Translations under genes and position numbers: made by a program
Shown: one piece after another, positions 31,201 through 38,656 of the stretch
Layout of the letters: every line of letters starts with the position of its first letter
Position numbering within the stretch: position 1 is the first letter of the stretch
NCBI RefSeq assembly: GCF_001544555.2
Contig: NZ_FCOK02000007.1
Location: 124,001 to 188,000, forward strand
Origin: Caballeronia udeis
GTDB taxonomy: Bacteria > Pseudomonadota > Gammaproteobacteria > Burkholderiales > Burkholderiaceae
DNA length: 64,000 nt
Reading direction: 5' to 3'
Notes under the pieces: generated by a model
What the model saw: the letters and a program-made list of their open reading frames with translations, nothing else
Told to the model about the DNA's origin: nothing
The model's database searches: none

Positions 31201-31280
31201 AGGCGCTCTATGCACCCTCGGTGTTCGGCGCGATTCCAAACGCAGCGATGGTCGTTGCACCCCTGGCCGCCGCCAAGTAA
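25299..31280 (+). CDS. Bacterial alpha-2-macroglobulin family protein with thioester motif
   Basis: A 1993-residue periplasmic protease trap. A Sec signal occupies about residues 1-34 and ends near HRADA; it has no lipobox cysteine, unlike E. coli YfhM, which is a lipoprotein. Many MG domains follow, then the thioester motif YSCLEQQTSRALG with Cys1526, inside the alpha/alpha thioester domain. A glycine-rich stretch AGGGGGHSATRELF comes near 1290. Two acidic low-complexity insertions lie near 740-765 and 840-870. In such proteins a bait cleavage exposes the thioester, which then traps the attacking protease. The gene precedes pbpC with a 4-base gap. Confidence 0.95.
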   Translation: MMRVTKEQRWPLAALAAVSLLTIGLAGATHRADAARTLSVSPQGKVTQVREVVVKFDEAMIAFGDPAAKAPAQVHCSGGASTGSGHWIDDKTWAFDFTQDLTPGMRCSVALVDGLKSTAGNALTGPRQFGFETGGPFVTRVMPDGGEIEENQIFVLRLNGPATEASALQNIWCESNGLGNRIPVKTVDATSRTALLKHFRLEKDSARVLTLACQQTLPSATKMQLVYGVGVAGPGGLANDVEKRFDFDVREPFTASFSCERENAKAPCTPLRPLRIRFSSPVPRADAQKITLHGPGGTTAPQFDPDEKDNDITTVQFAAPLPEHADLSIELPAGLKDSSGRPLSNADLFPLKTSTAPMPPLAKFSSSTFGIIERFAEPNMPAMLPVTLRHVEADLKVNGLNAGSSSVTKLRVDADTDIRRWMKTVDRFDGFSMSVSQIKEEMPQALSNGIKPVYAPGSTAKDPQIDIRSLSLLAKQPGVETLSVPQADPKALRPFEVVGIPLPKPGFYVVELASPALGASLLGKQQDMYVRTAVLVTNLGVHFKQGRENSIVWVTALDSGKPVPNAQVRVTDCNGEQLAAAKTDAHGIATIGKPLASVSTCDENSLDYSGFFVSARVDDPKTGPDMAFVRSDWNRGIESWRFNVPTDMSRDQTTRATTVFDRTLLRAGETVSMKHLMREETLTGFAFPSHLPLRVTIRHEGSGQTYHLPLKWAADRSADSTFPIPAAAKLGEYSVTLDDGSTNSDDDSDNSGGDQNSAGHMSIETGNFRVEEFRLPVFKGSIGIRDQKTGALVAATTAPLAVQIEYVSGGPASNLPVQVSALMKDTSPSFASQFESFSFAPYKKPTDDGASAPATEGDDDNSNAQEDTSTAKLIADKTALTLDRNGAGTLTLKSLPIVEAPKQLALEATFADPNGEIQTLRGNATLWPAAVAAGIKAGDWVSVGNAVPVQALAVDLQGKPRAGVALEIRGVARTMTSSRKRMVGGFYAYDNHTETKDLGTLCSGKSDDHGLLSCDAKLKEAGNVDLIAIAKDGDGRVANATTSIWVTREDQLWFGGENTDRIDVLPEKTSYEPGETARFQVRMPFRFATALVAVEREGIVETKVVELDGKNPTIELKVQDTWGPNVYVSVLAIRGRIHEVPWYSFFTWGWKAPLDWVHAFWYEGRQYEAPTALVDLSKPAFRYGLGEIKVGTAAHKLGVTVTPDANTYAVRSKAHVKVRVTLPGGKPAPAGTQIALAAVDEALLELMPNQSWNVLDAMLQRRAYGVETSTAQMEIIGRRHFGRKAVPAGGGGGHSATRELFDTLLLWNPRVTLDANGEATVDVPLNDALTSFRIVAIGAVGAGQFGTGSASIRSTQDLQLISGLPPLVRVGDQFRALFTLRNTTARTMQVVVTPQVPSLDLPAQNVTLAPDSSQEIMWDVKTPDAVGMAATGALNWVVSAAEQGGPKAADAVKLTQRVVAAIPVTVQQATITQVDGTFALPIAPPETAVASADGQIRGGIAVTLQPKLANGLPGVRRWFERYPYSCLEQQTSRALGLDDLTQWQTVIARMPSYLDSDGLANYFPPSDDSRPYGSPALSAYLLAVSDEASKADPRFALPDDLRDKLAAALTNFVEGKIERKFWSPRQDLDFVKLSAIEALSRYGLAAPRMLGSITIAPNQWPTSALLDYYSILSRVDGIAQRDDQRAQVEQILRARLTYSGTRLTFSTAADDDLYWLMTGTESNAARTALIFADNPAWKDEMPRLIGGLLALQTNGAWQTTTSNLWGKLAVQRFSRVFENTPVSGQTRVALGATEKAVAWNAPASPANPRSVTLPWASGTLNLTREGSGKPWATIESLAAVALKAPFAAGYRITKTITPIDPAVKGTLSRGDIVRVHLDIDAQSDMTWVVINDPIPAGATILGSGLGRDSEVATEGEKSPQGAWPAFVERGFDGYRAYYDYLPKGKLQVEYTVRLNSAGTFGLPPTRVEALYAPSVFGAIPNAAMVVAPLAAAK

Positions 31281-31284
31281 CGCA

Positions 31285-33483
31285 ATGAAACGCGCCGCCC
31301 TCGCCCTGATCGGTTGCGTGCTTGCAAGCTCGGCTTACGCACTGCCGAGCTTCGACGAAGTACGCGCGAGTTGGCGCAGTTCCGACTGGGTGCTGCTCGC
31401 CCGCGATGGTGAACCGCTGCAGCGCACGCGTATCGACACAACCGAACGGCGCGGCGACTGGGTCGCGTTGCAGGATGTGTCGCCGGCATTGCGCGAGGCA
31501 ATTGTCGTGTCGGAGGACAAGCGGTTTTACGAGCACAGCGGCGTGGATTGGCGCGGCGCGGCGGCGGCGGCCTGGGCGAACCTGTGGAACACGCGTACGC
31601 GCGGAGCGTCGACGGTGACCATGCAACTGACCGGCCTGATCGATGAAGATCACCGGCCGGGACGCCGTTCAATAGGCGAGAAAGCGACCCAGACGGTCGG
31701 CGCGTTGTGGCTCGATCATGCCTGGCGCAAGGACCAGATTCTCGAGGCCTATCTCAATCTCGTGCCGTTTCGCGGCGAGATCGTGGGTTTGTCGGCGTTG
31801 TCGCAGACCTTGTTCGGCAAACTTCCGTCCGGGCTGAACGAGCGCGAAGCCGCGCTCACGGCCGCACTGGTGCGTGCGCCGAATGCGAATTATGCGAAGG
31901 TATCGGCGCGGGCGTGCGGGATTTTGCGGGACATGAGCCGGGCGCGGCCATCGAATATGGACCCTTGCGCGAACCTCGACAGCTACGTGCAATTGACGCT
32001 CACGCGCACCGCGTCCGCCTCGCCGCGGTCCCTGGATTACGACGCGCTCGCCCCGCACTTTGCGCGCCGTGTGGCTGGCGAAGTGCATCCGGCAGCGGGC
32101 GCGCGCGTCCGGTCGACGCTCGACGCCTCACTGCAACGCTTCGCTCGCGATTCCCTCGCTCGCACCTTGGTCGAACTCAACTCGCGTGCTCATCAGCGCA
32201 ATGTGCACGACGGCGCTGCGATCGTCATCGACAACCGCAGCGGCGAGATTCTGGCGTGGGTCGGCTCGGCGGGAGGATTGTCGAACGCACCGGAGGTTGA
32301 TGCAGTCGTCGCGCTGCGCCAGGCCGGCTCGACGCTGAAGCCGTTCCTGTACGCTCAGGCTATCGACGAAAAGCGCCTCACGCCCGCGTCTTTACTCGAC
32401 GACGCCCCGCTCGATCTTGCCACCGGCGGCGGGTTGTATATCCCGCAAAACTACGATCACGATTTCAAGGGCTGGGTAAGCATGCGCACGGCGCTGGGGT
32501 CGTCGCTGAATGTGCCGGCCGTACGCACGCTGGTGATGGTCACGCCGCACCGGTTCGCGAAAACACTGGTCTCGCTCGGTCTTCCGCTCACACAAGCCGG
32601 TGATTACTACGGCTTCAGCCTCGCGCTCGGCAGCGCCGACGTGACGCTGGCGACACTCACGAACGCTTACCGGACGCTCGCAAACGGCGGTCTCACCGGG
32701 CCAATGTCCGACCTGCCGGCTCGTGCTCCGACGCCTCCCGGCACACGCGTTTTCAGCCCGCAAGCCAGCTTTATCGTGACGAACATCCTCGCCGATAACA
32801 ACGCGCGCACGCGCACCTTCGGCTTCGACAGCGTGCTTGCCACGCGCTTTTTCAGCGCTGTGAAAACCGGCACGAGCAAGGACATGCGCGACAACTGGGC
32901 AGTCGGCTACACGTCCCGTTATACGGTGGGCGTGTGGGTCGGCAACGCGGATGGCGCGCCCATGTGGGATGTCTCCGGCGTCACGGGCGCCGCGCCCGTA
33001 TGGGCCGCGCTGGTCAACTACCTGCACCGGCGCACGCCCAGCCGGCCGCCGGTCGTGCCGCCGGGCGTGGTGCGCGCGAATATCGTTTATCAAAACGACA
33101 TCGAACCGGCGCGCGACGACTGGTTCCTGAGCGGCACGCAAATGTCGCGGATCGCGTTGTCGGCGAATGCGGAAGGCGCGGCCGTACGCAACGGCACCGC
33201 CCGGATCGCCTCTCCCACCGACGGCACTATTTTCGCACTCGATCCCGACATTCCGGCCACACGCCAGCGGGTCTGGTTCGAGAGCGCGCAAGGTGCGCCA
33301 GCGGGCAGTGTGTGGCGGCTGGACGGCAAAGCGGCCGGACCTTCCGCCCAAATGGCACGAATGGCGTGGCTGCCGTGGCCCGGGCATCATACGCTGGAAC
33401 TGGTCGACCGCCAGGGCGTGGTGGTCGATTCCGTGAAATTCGAAGTACGCGGCGCGTTTGCCAAAATCAAGGCAAAAGGTTGA
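31285..33483 (+). CDS. pbpC: Penicillin-binding protein 1C
   Basis: A 732-residue bifunctional peptidoglycan synthase. An N-terminal hydrophobic signal/anchor precedes the GT51 transglycosylase domain (catalytic Glu77 in VSEDKRFYEHSGVD; TMQLTG). The transpeptidase domain follows with S349-xx-K352 (AGSTLKPF), SxN at 407-409 (SSLN) and KTG at 527-529 (VKTGTSKD). The C-terminal 90 residues (from about 635) match the BiPBP_C domain. It is almost always paired with alpha-2-macroglobulin genes: the protease trap guards the wall that PBP1C repairs. The ATG at 31285 lies 4 bases after the preceding stop. Confidence 0.96.
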   Translation: MKRAALALIGCVLASSAYALPSFDEVRASWRSSDWVLLARDGEPLQRTRIDTTERRGDWVALQDVSPALREAIVVSEDKRFYEHSGVDWRGAAAAAWANLWNTRTRGASTVTMQLTGLIDEDHRPGRRSIGEKATQTVGALWLDHAWRKDQILEAYLNLVPFRGEIVGLSALSQTLFGKLPSGLNEREAALTAALVRAPNANYAKVSARACGILRDMSRARPSNMDPCANLDSYVQLTLTRTASASPRSLDYDALAPHFARRVAGEVHPAAGARVRSTLDASLQRFARDSLARTLVELNSRAHQRNVHDGAAIVIDNRSGEILAWVGSAGGLSNAPEVDAVVALRQAGSTLKPFLYAQAIDEKRLTPASLLDDAPLDLATGGGLYIPQNYDHDFKGWVSMRTALGSSLNVPAVRTLVMVTPHRFAKTLVSLGLPLTQAGDYYGFSLALGSADVTLATLTNAYRTLANGGLTGPMSDLPARAPTPPGTRVFSPQASFIVTNILADNNARTRTFGFDSVLATRFFSAVKTGTSKDMRDNWAVGYTSRYTVGVWVGNADGAPMWDVSGVTGAAPVWAALVNYLHRRTPSRPPVVPPGVVRANIVYQNDIEPARDDWFLSGTQMSRIALSANAEGAAVRNGTARIASPTDGTIFALDPDIPATRQRVWFESAQGAPAGSVWRLDGKAAGPSAQMARMAWLPWPGHHTLELVDRQGVVVDSVKFEVRGAFAKIKAKG

Positions 33484-33489
33484 TAGGAC

Positions 33490-33530
33490 TCAAAGCAGGA
33501 ATCAAAGCAGGAATCAAAGCGAGAATCAAA
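33490..33530. repeat. 12-bp tandem repeat, 3.4 copies
   Basis: Units TCAAAGCAGGAA, TCAAAGCAGGAA, TCAAAGCGAGAA and a partial TCAAA, starting 6 bases after the pbpC stop codon. A short variable-number repeat of unknown role. Confidence 0.85.
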
Positions 33531-33622
33531 TCCGCGATAGCGTCCATTCCGCCAAGCCTATATCCGGAGAACGTTAAATCTGATCTGATCCGCCCCATCC
33601 GCCATGAGTCTGGTGATAATCG

Positions 33623-33796
33623 CTAAATGAAATCGAAACCGGACAGCGGATTGGGTGCAACCGGCAAAATAATAGCCGGCATTGTTGTAAAAAATAATCC
33701 CGTCCACGCCAGACGAATGTCGCTGCCATTATCCTGACCCGCATTTTGTCCTATGCTTGTTGGGCTTTCTGGCCAGGCTTCCAGTAAGGCCGACAT
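33623..33796 (-). CDS. Candidate small membrane protein (57 codons)
   Basis: I do not recognise a family. The ORF starts MSALLEAWPESPTSIG with AGGAGG exactly five bases before the ATG, the best Shine-Dalgarno in this part of the window. The protein has a polar first half (rich in S, N, Q, G, D) and one hydrophobic stretch of about 19 residues (LAWTGLFFTTMPAIILPVA), consistent with a single membrane span, and ends PLSGFDFI. By my count about half of its third codon positions are G or C, well below neighbouring genes. That could mean recent acquisition or no coding role. It is divergent from the ComEA-like gene, 38 bases away, and no clear promoter was found. Confidence 0.4.
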   Translation of the reverse strand: MSALLEAWPESPTSIGQNAGQDNGSDIRLAWTGLFFTTMPAIILPVAPNPLSGFDFI

Positions 33797-33834
33797 CGAT
33801 TCCTCCTTTTGTTTTTCAACCTGGAGCACTTGTC

Positions 33835-34443
33835 ATGCTTAAGAAGCTGTTGATGCTGTTTCTGGCCCTTGCGTTGTCGATGGGTGTCGCGTTTGCGGCC
33901 GTCGACGTGAATACGGCGGACCAAACCTCGCTTGAAGGCGTAAAGGGGCTTGGGCCGGTGAAGTCGAAGGCGATCATCGACGAACGGACGAAGAATGGCC
34001 CGTTCAAGGACGCCGACGATCTCGCCAACCGCGTGAAAGGCCTCGGCACGAAGTCCGTGACGAACCTGGAGCAGGCCGGGCTGACCATTGGCGGTTCGTC
34101 AGCGCCGCCGACCGGTACGAAGGAAAAGACACCGGCGGCCACCAGCGCCGGGGCAGCGGCTCCCGCAAAATCGACAGTGAAGCCGTCCACGGCCGCGACC
34201 GCCGCCACGTCGCCGGCCGCAACCACGGCCACAACACCCGCGGTGACGCCGGCAACAACGGCAGACGCGGCTTCCACGACCAAGGGCAAGAAGGGCAAAA
34301 AAGCCAAGGCCAGCGCAGCAGCCAGCTCGAGCACGGCCACAACAACAACGGCGACGGCCGATGCTGCCTCGGGCGCGAGCGGCGCCAAGGCGTCTAAGAA
34401 GTCCAAGAAAAAGAAAGCCGCGAGCGACGCGGCGGCAAACTGA
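33835..34443 (+). CDS. ComEA-type helix-hairpin-helix protein with low-complexity tail
   Basis: A 202-residue secreted or membrane-anchored protein. Residues 1-21 form a signal peptide (MLKKLLMLFLALALSMGVAFA). The next 65 residues (VDVNTADQTSLEGVKGLGP and FKDADDLANRVKGLGTKSV) are the two helix-hairpin-helix motifs of ComEA, which binds double-stranded DNA in the periplasm of competent bacteria. From residue 90 the tail is Ala/Thr/Pro-rich and ends in lysine-rich blocks (KGKKGKKAKA, KASKKSKKKKAA), suggesting extra non-specific DNA or wall contact. The ATG at 33835 has GGAG eight bases upstream. No other competence genes are nearby, so a role in DNA uptake is only inferred. Confidence 0.88.
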   Translation: MLKKLLMLFLALALSMGVAFAAVDVNTADQTSLEGVKGLGPVKSKAIIDERTKNGPFKDADDLANRVKGLGTKSVTNLEQAGLTIGGSSAPPTGTKEKTPAATSAGAAAPAKSTVKPSTAATAATSPAATTATTPAVTPATTADAASTTKGKKGKKAKASAAASSSTATTTTATADAASGASGAKASKKSKKKKAASDAAAN

Positions 34444-34650
34444 GGACGGCGACGCATTTCGGCACTGGATCCCGAGCGTGGAACGGCCATCAACGCGCAG
34501 CTCGGATTCAGGATTCAGGCCAGCGAGGTCGCCTTGCAGCAGAAACACTCTGGCCGTTCCTTAACGGACGGCACGTTTTCCGCCCGGCAGAGGCCAACCA
34601 GCATGACGCCGGACGGCATTTAACCAGCATCGTTTTCAAGTGAGACAGCC

Positions 34651-35100
34651 ATGAGCCTACTCGATACCCTCGCCTCCTCCTTCGGCAATTCGCCTCAAGG
34701 CGGCGGCGCACAGTCCGGCCTGATCGCCGCGGCGATGGAGTTCGTCAACAATCAGCCCGGCGGCCTGAACGGCTTGATTCAGCGTTTTCATGAAAACGGC
34801 GCGGGCGACATCGTCTCGTCCTGGGTCGGCAACGGCGAAAACAAGCCGATCAGCCCGGACACCGTGACCAACGTGCTCGGCTCTGACGCGGTCAGCCAGA
34901 TCGCACAGAAAGCCGGTCTGTCCGGCGACCAGGTGTCGGGCATGTTGGCTACGGTGCTGCCGCATCTCGTGAACCACGCAACGCCGGACGGCCAGGTGCC
35001 GGCGAACGGCCAGCTGGACGTGGGCAGCCTGCTGGGTTCGCTCGGTGGTCTCGGCGGTCTGGCGGGCCTGTTCGGCAAGGGCGAAGAACCGAAGGCCTAA
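34651..35100 (+). CDS. YidB family protein (DUF937)
   Basis: A 149-residue protein: MSLLDTLASSFGNSPQ, then VNNQPGGLNGLIQRFHENGAG, VSSWVGNGENKPISPD and LGSDAVSQIAQKAGLSGDQV. It matches DUF937/YidB, a helical cytoplasmic protein of unknown function. The C-terminal 30 residues are Gly/Leu-rich. It is separated from the ComEA-like gene by 207 bases in which I see no further gene, and it ends in a strong bidirectional terminator. Confidence 0.92.
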   Translation: MSLLDTLASSFGNSPQGGGAQSGLIAAAMEFVNNQPGGLNGLIQRFHENGAGDIVSSWVGNGENKPISPDTVTNVLGSDAVSQIAQKAGLSGDQVSGMLATVLPHLVNHATPDGQVPANGQLDVGSLLGSLGGLGGLAGLFGKGEEPKA

Positions 35101-35127
35101 GGGTTCCCGGCCTGGTCTCCTGTATTA

Positions 35128-35163
35128 AAAAAGGGGCAACGGATCACTCCGTTGCCCCTTTTT
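35128..35163. terminator. Bidirectional intrinsic terminator
   Basis: Stem of 16 bases, AAAAAGGGGCAACGGA paired with TCCGTTGCCCCTTTTT around a TCAC loop, between the convergent yidB-type gene and clpB. It has A- and T-runs on both sides. Confidence 0.95.
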
Positions 35164-35215
35164 GCTGCGAAGAACAACGCCCGGCCTGCTTCGTCGGGCG
35201 CCGTCAATGCACCTC

Positions 35216-37813
35216 TTAATGCACGACGCGATCGAACACCAGCTCGCCATCCCGCATATCGACGGGGATCACGTCCTTCGGTCCGAACTTGCCGGCCAGG
35301 ATCAGCTTCGCGACCGGGTTCTCGATCTGCTGCTGGATCGCGCGCTTTAACGGCCGTGCGCCGAACACCGGGTCGTAACCCACCTTGCCGATATGTTCCA
35401 GCGCGGCCTCCGACACGTCGAGTTGCATCTCCAACTTCGCGAGCCGATCATGCAGCCGCTGCAACTGGATCTTCGCGATCGACTGGATGTTGTTCCGGTC
35501 GAGCGAATGGAACACCACGACGTCGTCAATCCGGTTCAGGAACTCCGGCCGGAAGTGCAGCTTGACCTCTTCCCAGACGGCCTCCTTCACTGCTTCGTGC
35601 GGCTCTCCGACCATCGACTGGATCACGTGCGAGCCAAGATTCGACGTCATCACGATCACCGTGTTCTTGAAGTCCACGGTGCGGCCCTGCCCGTCGGTCA
35701 TGCGGCCGTCGTCGAGCACCTGCAGCAGCACGTTGAACACATCCGGATGCGCCTTCTCGATTTCATCGAGCAGGATCACGCTGTAGGGCTTGCGACGCAC
35801 CAGTTCGGTCAGGTAACCGCCTTCCTCATAACCGACATAACCCGGCGGCGCACCGATCAGCCGCGCGACGCTGTGCTTCTCCATGAACTCGCTCATGTCG
35901 ATACGGATCAGGTGATCCTCCGAATCGAACAGGAACGCGGCGAGCGCCTTGCACAACTCGGTCTTGCCCACACCCGTCGGCCCAAGGAACAGGAACGAAC
36001 CGTACGGACGGTTCGGGTCCGACAACCCGGCGCGCGAGCGGCGAATAGCATCGGCGACCGCACCGATCGCTTCATCCTGACCCACCACGCGGTCGTGCAG
36101 CTTGCCTTCGATCTGCAACAGCTTCTCGCGCTCGCCCTGCATCATCCGCGACACGGGAATGCCGGTGGACCGCGACACCACTTCCGCGATTTCCTCGGCG
36201 CCCACTTGCGTGCGCAGCAAGCGCGGCCGCGTAGGATTGCTTTGTTCCGCGGTCTCGGCCTGCGTGACCTGCTTCAGTTGCGTCTCGAGTTCGGGCAGCT
36301 TGCCGTACTGCAATTCGGCGACCTTCTCGAGCTTGCCTTCACGCTGCAGACGCACGATGTCCGCGCGCACCTTCTCGATCTCTTCCTTCAGCGTCGCACT
36401 GCCCTGCACGGCGGCTTTCTCCGCCATCCAGATTTCCTCGAGATCGGAATACTCGCGATCCAGCCGCTCGATTTCCTCCTCGATCAACTGCAGGCGCTTC
36501 TGCGATGCCTCGTCCTTTTCCTTCTTGACGGCTTCGCGCTCGATCTTCAACTGGATCAACCGGCGATCGAGCCGGTCCATCTCTTCGGGCTTCGAATCAA
36601 TTTCCATCTTGATCTTGGACGCAGCTTCGTCGATCAGGTCGATGGCCTTATCGGGGAGAAAACGGTCCGTGATATAGCGATGCGACAATTCCGCCGCCGC
36701 GACAATAGCCGGATCGGTGATTTCCACGCCGTGATGCAGTTCGTACTTTTCCTGCAGGCCGCGCAGGATCGCGATGGTCGCTTCCACCGACGGTTCGTCG
36801 ACCAGCACCTTCTGGAACCGGCGTTCGAGCGCCGCGTCCTTTTCGATGTATTTCCGGTACTCGTCGAGCGTCGTTGCGCCGATGCAATGCAGCTCGCCGC
36901 GCGAAAGCGCCGGCTTCAGCATGTTGCCCGCGTCCATGGCGCCTTCGGCTTTGCCGGCACCCACCATGGTGTGGATTTCATCGATGAAAACGATGGTCTG
37001 GCCTTCGTCCTTGGCAATATCGCTGAGCACGGATTTGAGCCGCTCCTCGAATTCTCCGCGATACTTGGCACCGGCCAGCAACGCGGCCATGTCGAGCGAC
37101 AGCACGCGCTTGCTCTTCAGCGATTCCGGCACTTCGCCGTTCACGATCCGCTGCGCGAGACCTTCCACAATCGCGGTCTTGCCCACGCCCGGCTCACCAA
37201 TCAGCACCGGATTGTTCTTCGTGCGGCGTTGCAGGATCTGGATTGAGCGACGGATTTCGTCGTCACGGCCAATCACCGGGTCGAGCTTGCCGGCGCGCGC
37301 GCGCTCGGTCAGGTCGACCGTGTATTTCTTCAGCGCGCCGCGCTGGCTTTCGGCGTCCTGGCTATTCACCTGGGCACCGCCGCGAACCGAATTGATCGCG
37401 GCTTCGAGCGCCTTGCGCGTCAAACCATGCTGCTTGGCGATACGGCCGGCTTCGCCTTTGTCATCGGCGATGGCGAGCAGGTACATCTCGCTTGCGATGA
37501 ATGTGTCGTTGAGTTTTTGCGCCTCTTTGTCGGCGCTGTTCAGCAAGCCGGCGAGGTCGCGGCTGACCTGGACGTTGCCGTCCGTGCCCTGGACTTGCGG
37601 CAGACGCGCCATGGCGTCCTTGAGCGCGGCTTGCAGCGCCTGGACCTGCACGCCAGCCTGCGACAGCAGCGAGCGCGCCGACCCGTCCTGCTGCGCGATC
37701 AGCGCGGAAAGCAGGTGAACCGGTTCTATGTATTGGTTGTCATTGCCGACGGCGAGACTTTGCGCGTCGGCCAGTGCTTCCTGGAACTTCGTAGTTAGCT
37801 TGTCGATTCTCAT
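35216..37813 (-). CDS. clpB: ATP-dependent disaggregase ClpB
   Basis: An 865-residue Hsp100 chaperone that rescues aggregated proteins with DnaK. It shows the N-terminal Clp repeat domain ([20 protein letters not shown]), NBD1 with Walker [19 protein letters not shown], the long coiled-coil middle domain (about 410-525), and NBD2 with Walker [19 protein letters not shown] and [16 protein letters not shown]. Ten further in-frame codons upstream are rejected because GGAGGT sits six bases before the ATG at 37813. A sigma-32 promoter lies 30 bases further upstream, so heat-shock induction is expected. Confidence 0.98.
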   Translation of the reverse strand: MRIDKLTTKFQEALADAQSLAVGNDNQYIEPVHLLSALIAQQDGSARSLLSQAGVQVQALQAALKDAMARLPQVQGTDGNVQVSRDLAGLLNSADKEAQKLNDTFIASEMYLLAIADDKGEAGRIAKQHGLTRKALEAAINSVRGGAQVNSQDAESQRGALKKYTVDLTERARAGKLDPVIGRDDEIRRSIQILQRRTKNNPVLIGEPGVGKTAIVEGLAQRIVNGEVPESLKSKRVLSLDMAALLAGAKYRGEFEERLKSVLSDIAKDEGQTIVFIDEIHTMVGAGKAEGAMDAGNMLKPALSRGELHCIGATTLDEYRKYIEKDAALERRFQKVLVDEPSVEATIAILRGLQEKYELHHGVEITDPAIVAAAELSHRYITDRFLPDKAIDLIDEAASKIKMEIDSKPEEMDRLDRRLIQLKIEREAVKKEKDEASQKRLQLIEEEIERLDREYSDLEEIWMAEKAAVQGSATLKEEIEKVRADIVRLQREGKLEKVAELQYGKLPELETQLKQVTQAETAEQSNPTRPRLLRTQVGAEEIAEVVSRSTGIPVSRMMQGEREKLLQIEGKLHDRVVGQDEAIGAVADAIRRSRAGLSDPNRPYGSFLFLGPTGVGKTELCKALAAFLFDSEDHLIRIDMSEFMEKHSVARLIGAPPGYVGYEEGGYLTELVRRKPYSVILLDEIEKAHPDVFNVLLQVLDDGRMTDGQGRTVDFKNTVIVMTSNLGSHVIQSMVGEPHEAVKEAVWEEVKLHFRPEFLNRIDDVVVFHSLDRNNIQSIAKIQLQRLHDRLAKLEMQLDVSEAALEHIGKVGYDPVFGARPLKRAIQQQIENPVAKLILAGKFGPKDVIPVDMRDGELVFDRVVH

Positions 37814-37842
37814 ATTGAGACCTCCAAATCGGGATGTGTTCA

Positions 37843-37870
37843 AAATGAGGCGCGATCCGGCACTTTCAAG
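37843..37870 (-). promoter_or_regulatory. Sigma-32 (RpoH) promoter of clpB
   Basis: On the minus strand CTTGAAA (-35), a 13-base spacer, then CCTCATTT (-10). This matches the RpoH consensus CTTGAAA-N(11-15)-CCCCATnT at nearly every position and stands about 30 bases before the clpB start. Confidence 0.9.
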
Positions 37871-37990
37871 CGTTCAGCGACCCAAAAACCGCACTTTTCT
37901 GCGAAATGACGCTCGAACAAGGATTGACGCGCTTGATACCGTCGAGCGGTTCGTGATGCGCAAAAACAGCCGGCCGGAAGCACTTGGGCA

Positions 37991-38023
37991 TGTTGGCGAA
38001 CGGTTGGCGTCCGGTTGGCGTCC
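37991..38023. repeat. 11-bp tandem repeat, three copies
   Basis: Units TGTTGGCGAAC, GGTTGGCGTCC and GGTTGGCGTCC. The last two are identical. Located between the Rrf2-type gene and clpB. Confidence 0.8.
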
Positions 38024-38164
38024 GTCGCGCGCAGGCGTCGCAGGGTCATTGTGAACGGATCGCGGCGGCGGGGATTGACCTGCATCGAAGAACTGACGCT
38101 GGCGGCGCTGGCGACGTTGGATACCGACGCGCATCAATCAGGCCAGGCAGATCGGGCAGCTCCG

Positions 38165-38656
38165 TCAGCTATGTCCGGCGATTCGATTTATGCCTGCCGC
38201 TGCCGGCATGAATCGCACGATACCGAGCACGCCCGCCAGTTCGTCGGCCGGCGACGCGAGGTCCCCGACGGTGTGCTGGTCGAGTTCCGCGAGGAACGCA
38301 TCGCGCGCGGCGGCGAATACGCCCCGCAGCCGGCAGTGGGACTGGATCACGCAATGCCGGTGGGCCTCGTTTTCATCGGCGAAACAACCGACTATCGAAA
38401 AATCGTTCTCCGTCTTGCGCACCACCTCGCCGATGGTCAGCAACGGCGTACGCGGATCGAGCCTCAGGCCGCCGTTACGGCCGCGCACGGTTTCCACCCA
38501 GCCCAACTCCCCAAGCCGCTGCACCACCTTCATCAGATGGTTCTTGGAGATCCCGTAGGCGTCGGAAATCTCCTGGATGGTCGACAGCCCCTCGGGCCGG
38601 ACGGCCAGATAGAGCATGACGCGCAACGAATAGTCGGTGTAATCGGTCAGTCGCAT
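38165..38656 (-). CDS. Rrf2 family transcriptional regulator, NsrR-like
   Basis: A 163-residue repressor. The N-terminus MRLTDYTDYSLRVMLYLAV and helix-turn-helix STIQEISDAYGISKNHLMKVVQRLGELG and RGRNGGLRL are those of NsrR-type Rrf2 proteins. Three cysteines (C91, C102, C108; GCFADENEAHRHCVIQSHCRL) probably bind an Fe-S cluster. The last pair has the x5 spacing of E. coli NsrR, while the first spacing is longer. NsrR senses nitric oxide, and a truncated globin gene lies divergently next to it. No Shine-Dalgarno is seen before the ATG. The C-terminal 30 residues are longer than usual. Confidence 0.9.
   Translation of the reverse strand: MRLTDYTDYSLRVMLYLAVRPEGLSTIQEISDAYGISKNHLMKVVQRLGELGWVETVRGRNGGLRLDPRTPLLTIGEVVRKTENDFSIVGCFADENEAHRHCVIQSHCRLRGVFAAARDAFLAELDQHTVGDLASPADELAGVLGIVRFMPAAAGINRIAGHS

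Larger units (their letters stand above)
33484..33834. other. Intergenic region between pbpC and the ComEA-like gene
   Basis: A 351-base stretch of visibly lower GC than its surroundings. It contains a 12-bp tandem repeat (33490-33530) and a minus-strand small ORF with a consensus Shine-Dalgarno (33623-33796). No terminator for pbpC was recognised. Confidence 0.6.
37814..38164. other. Intergenic region upstream of clpB
   Basis: A 351-base stretch that carries the clpB heat-shock promoter (37843-37870) and an 11-bp tandem repeat (37991-38023). No gene with family resemblance was seen. Confidence 0.6.

Noticed and set aside
34004..34548. Antisense frames to the ComEA-like tail
   Set aside because: They arise from the Ala/Thr/Lys repeats of the sense gene and have no start signals.
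35393..37246. 617-codon open frame antisense to clpB
   Set aside because: It is a shadow of a strongly conserved coding sequence in high-GC DNA; the translation has no family resemblance and is rich in His/Arg/Gln, typical of antisense frames.
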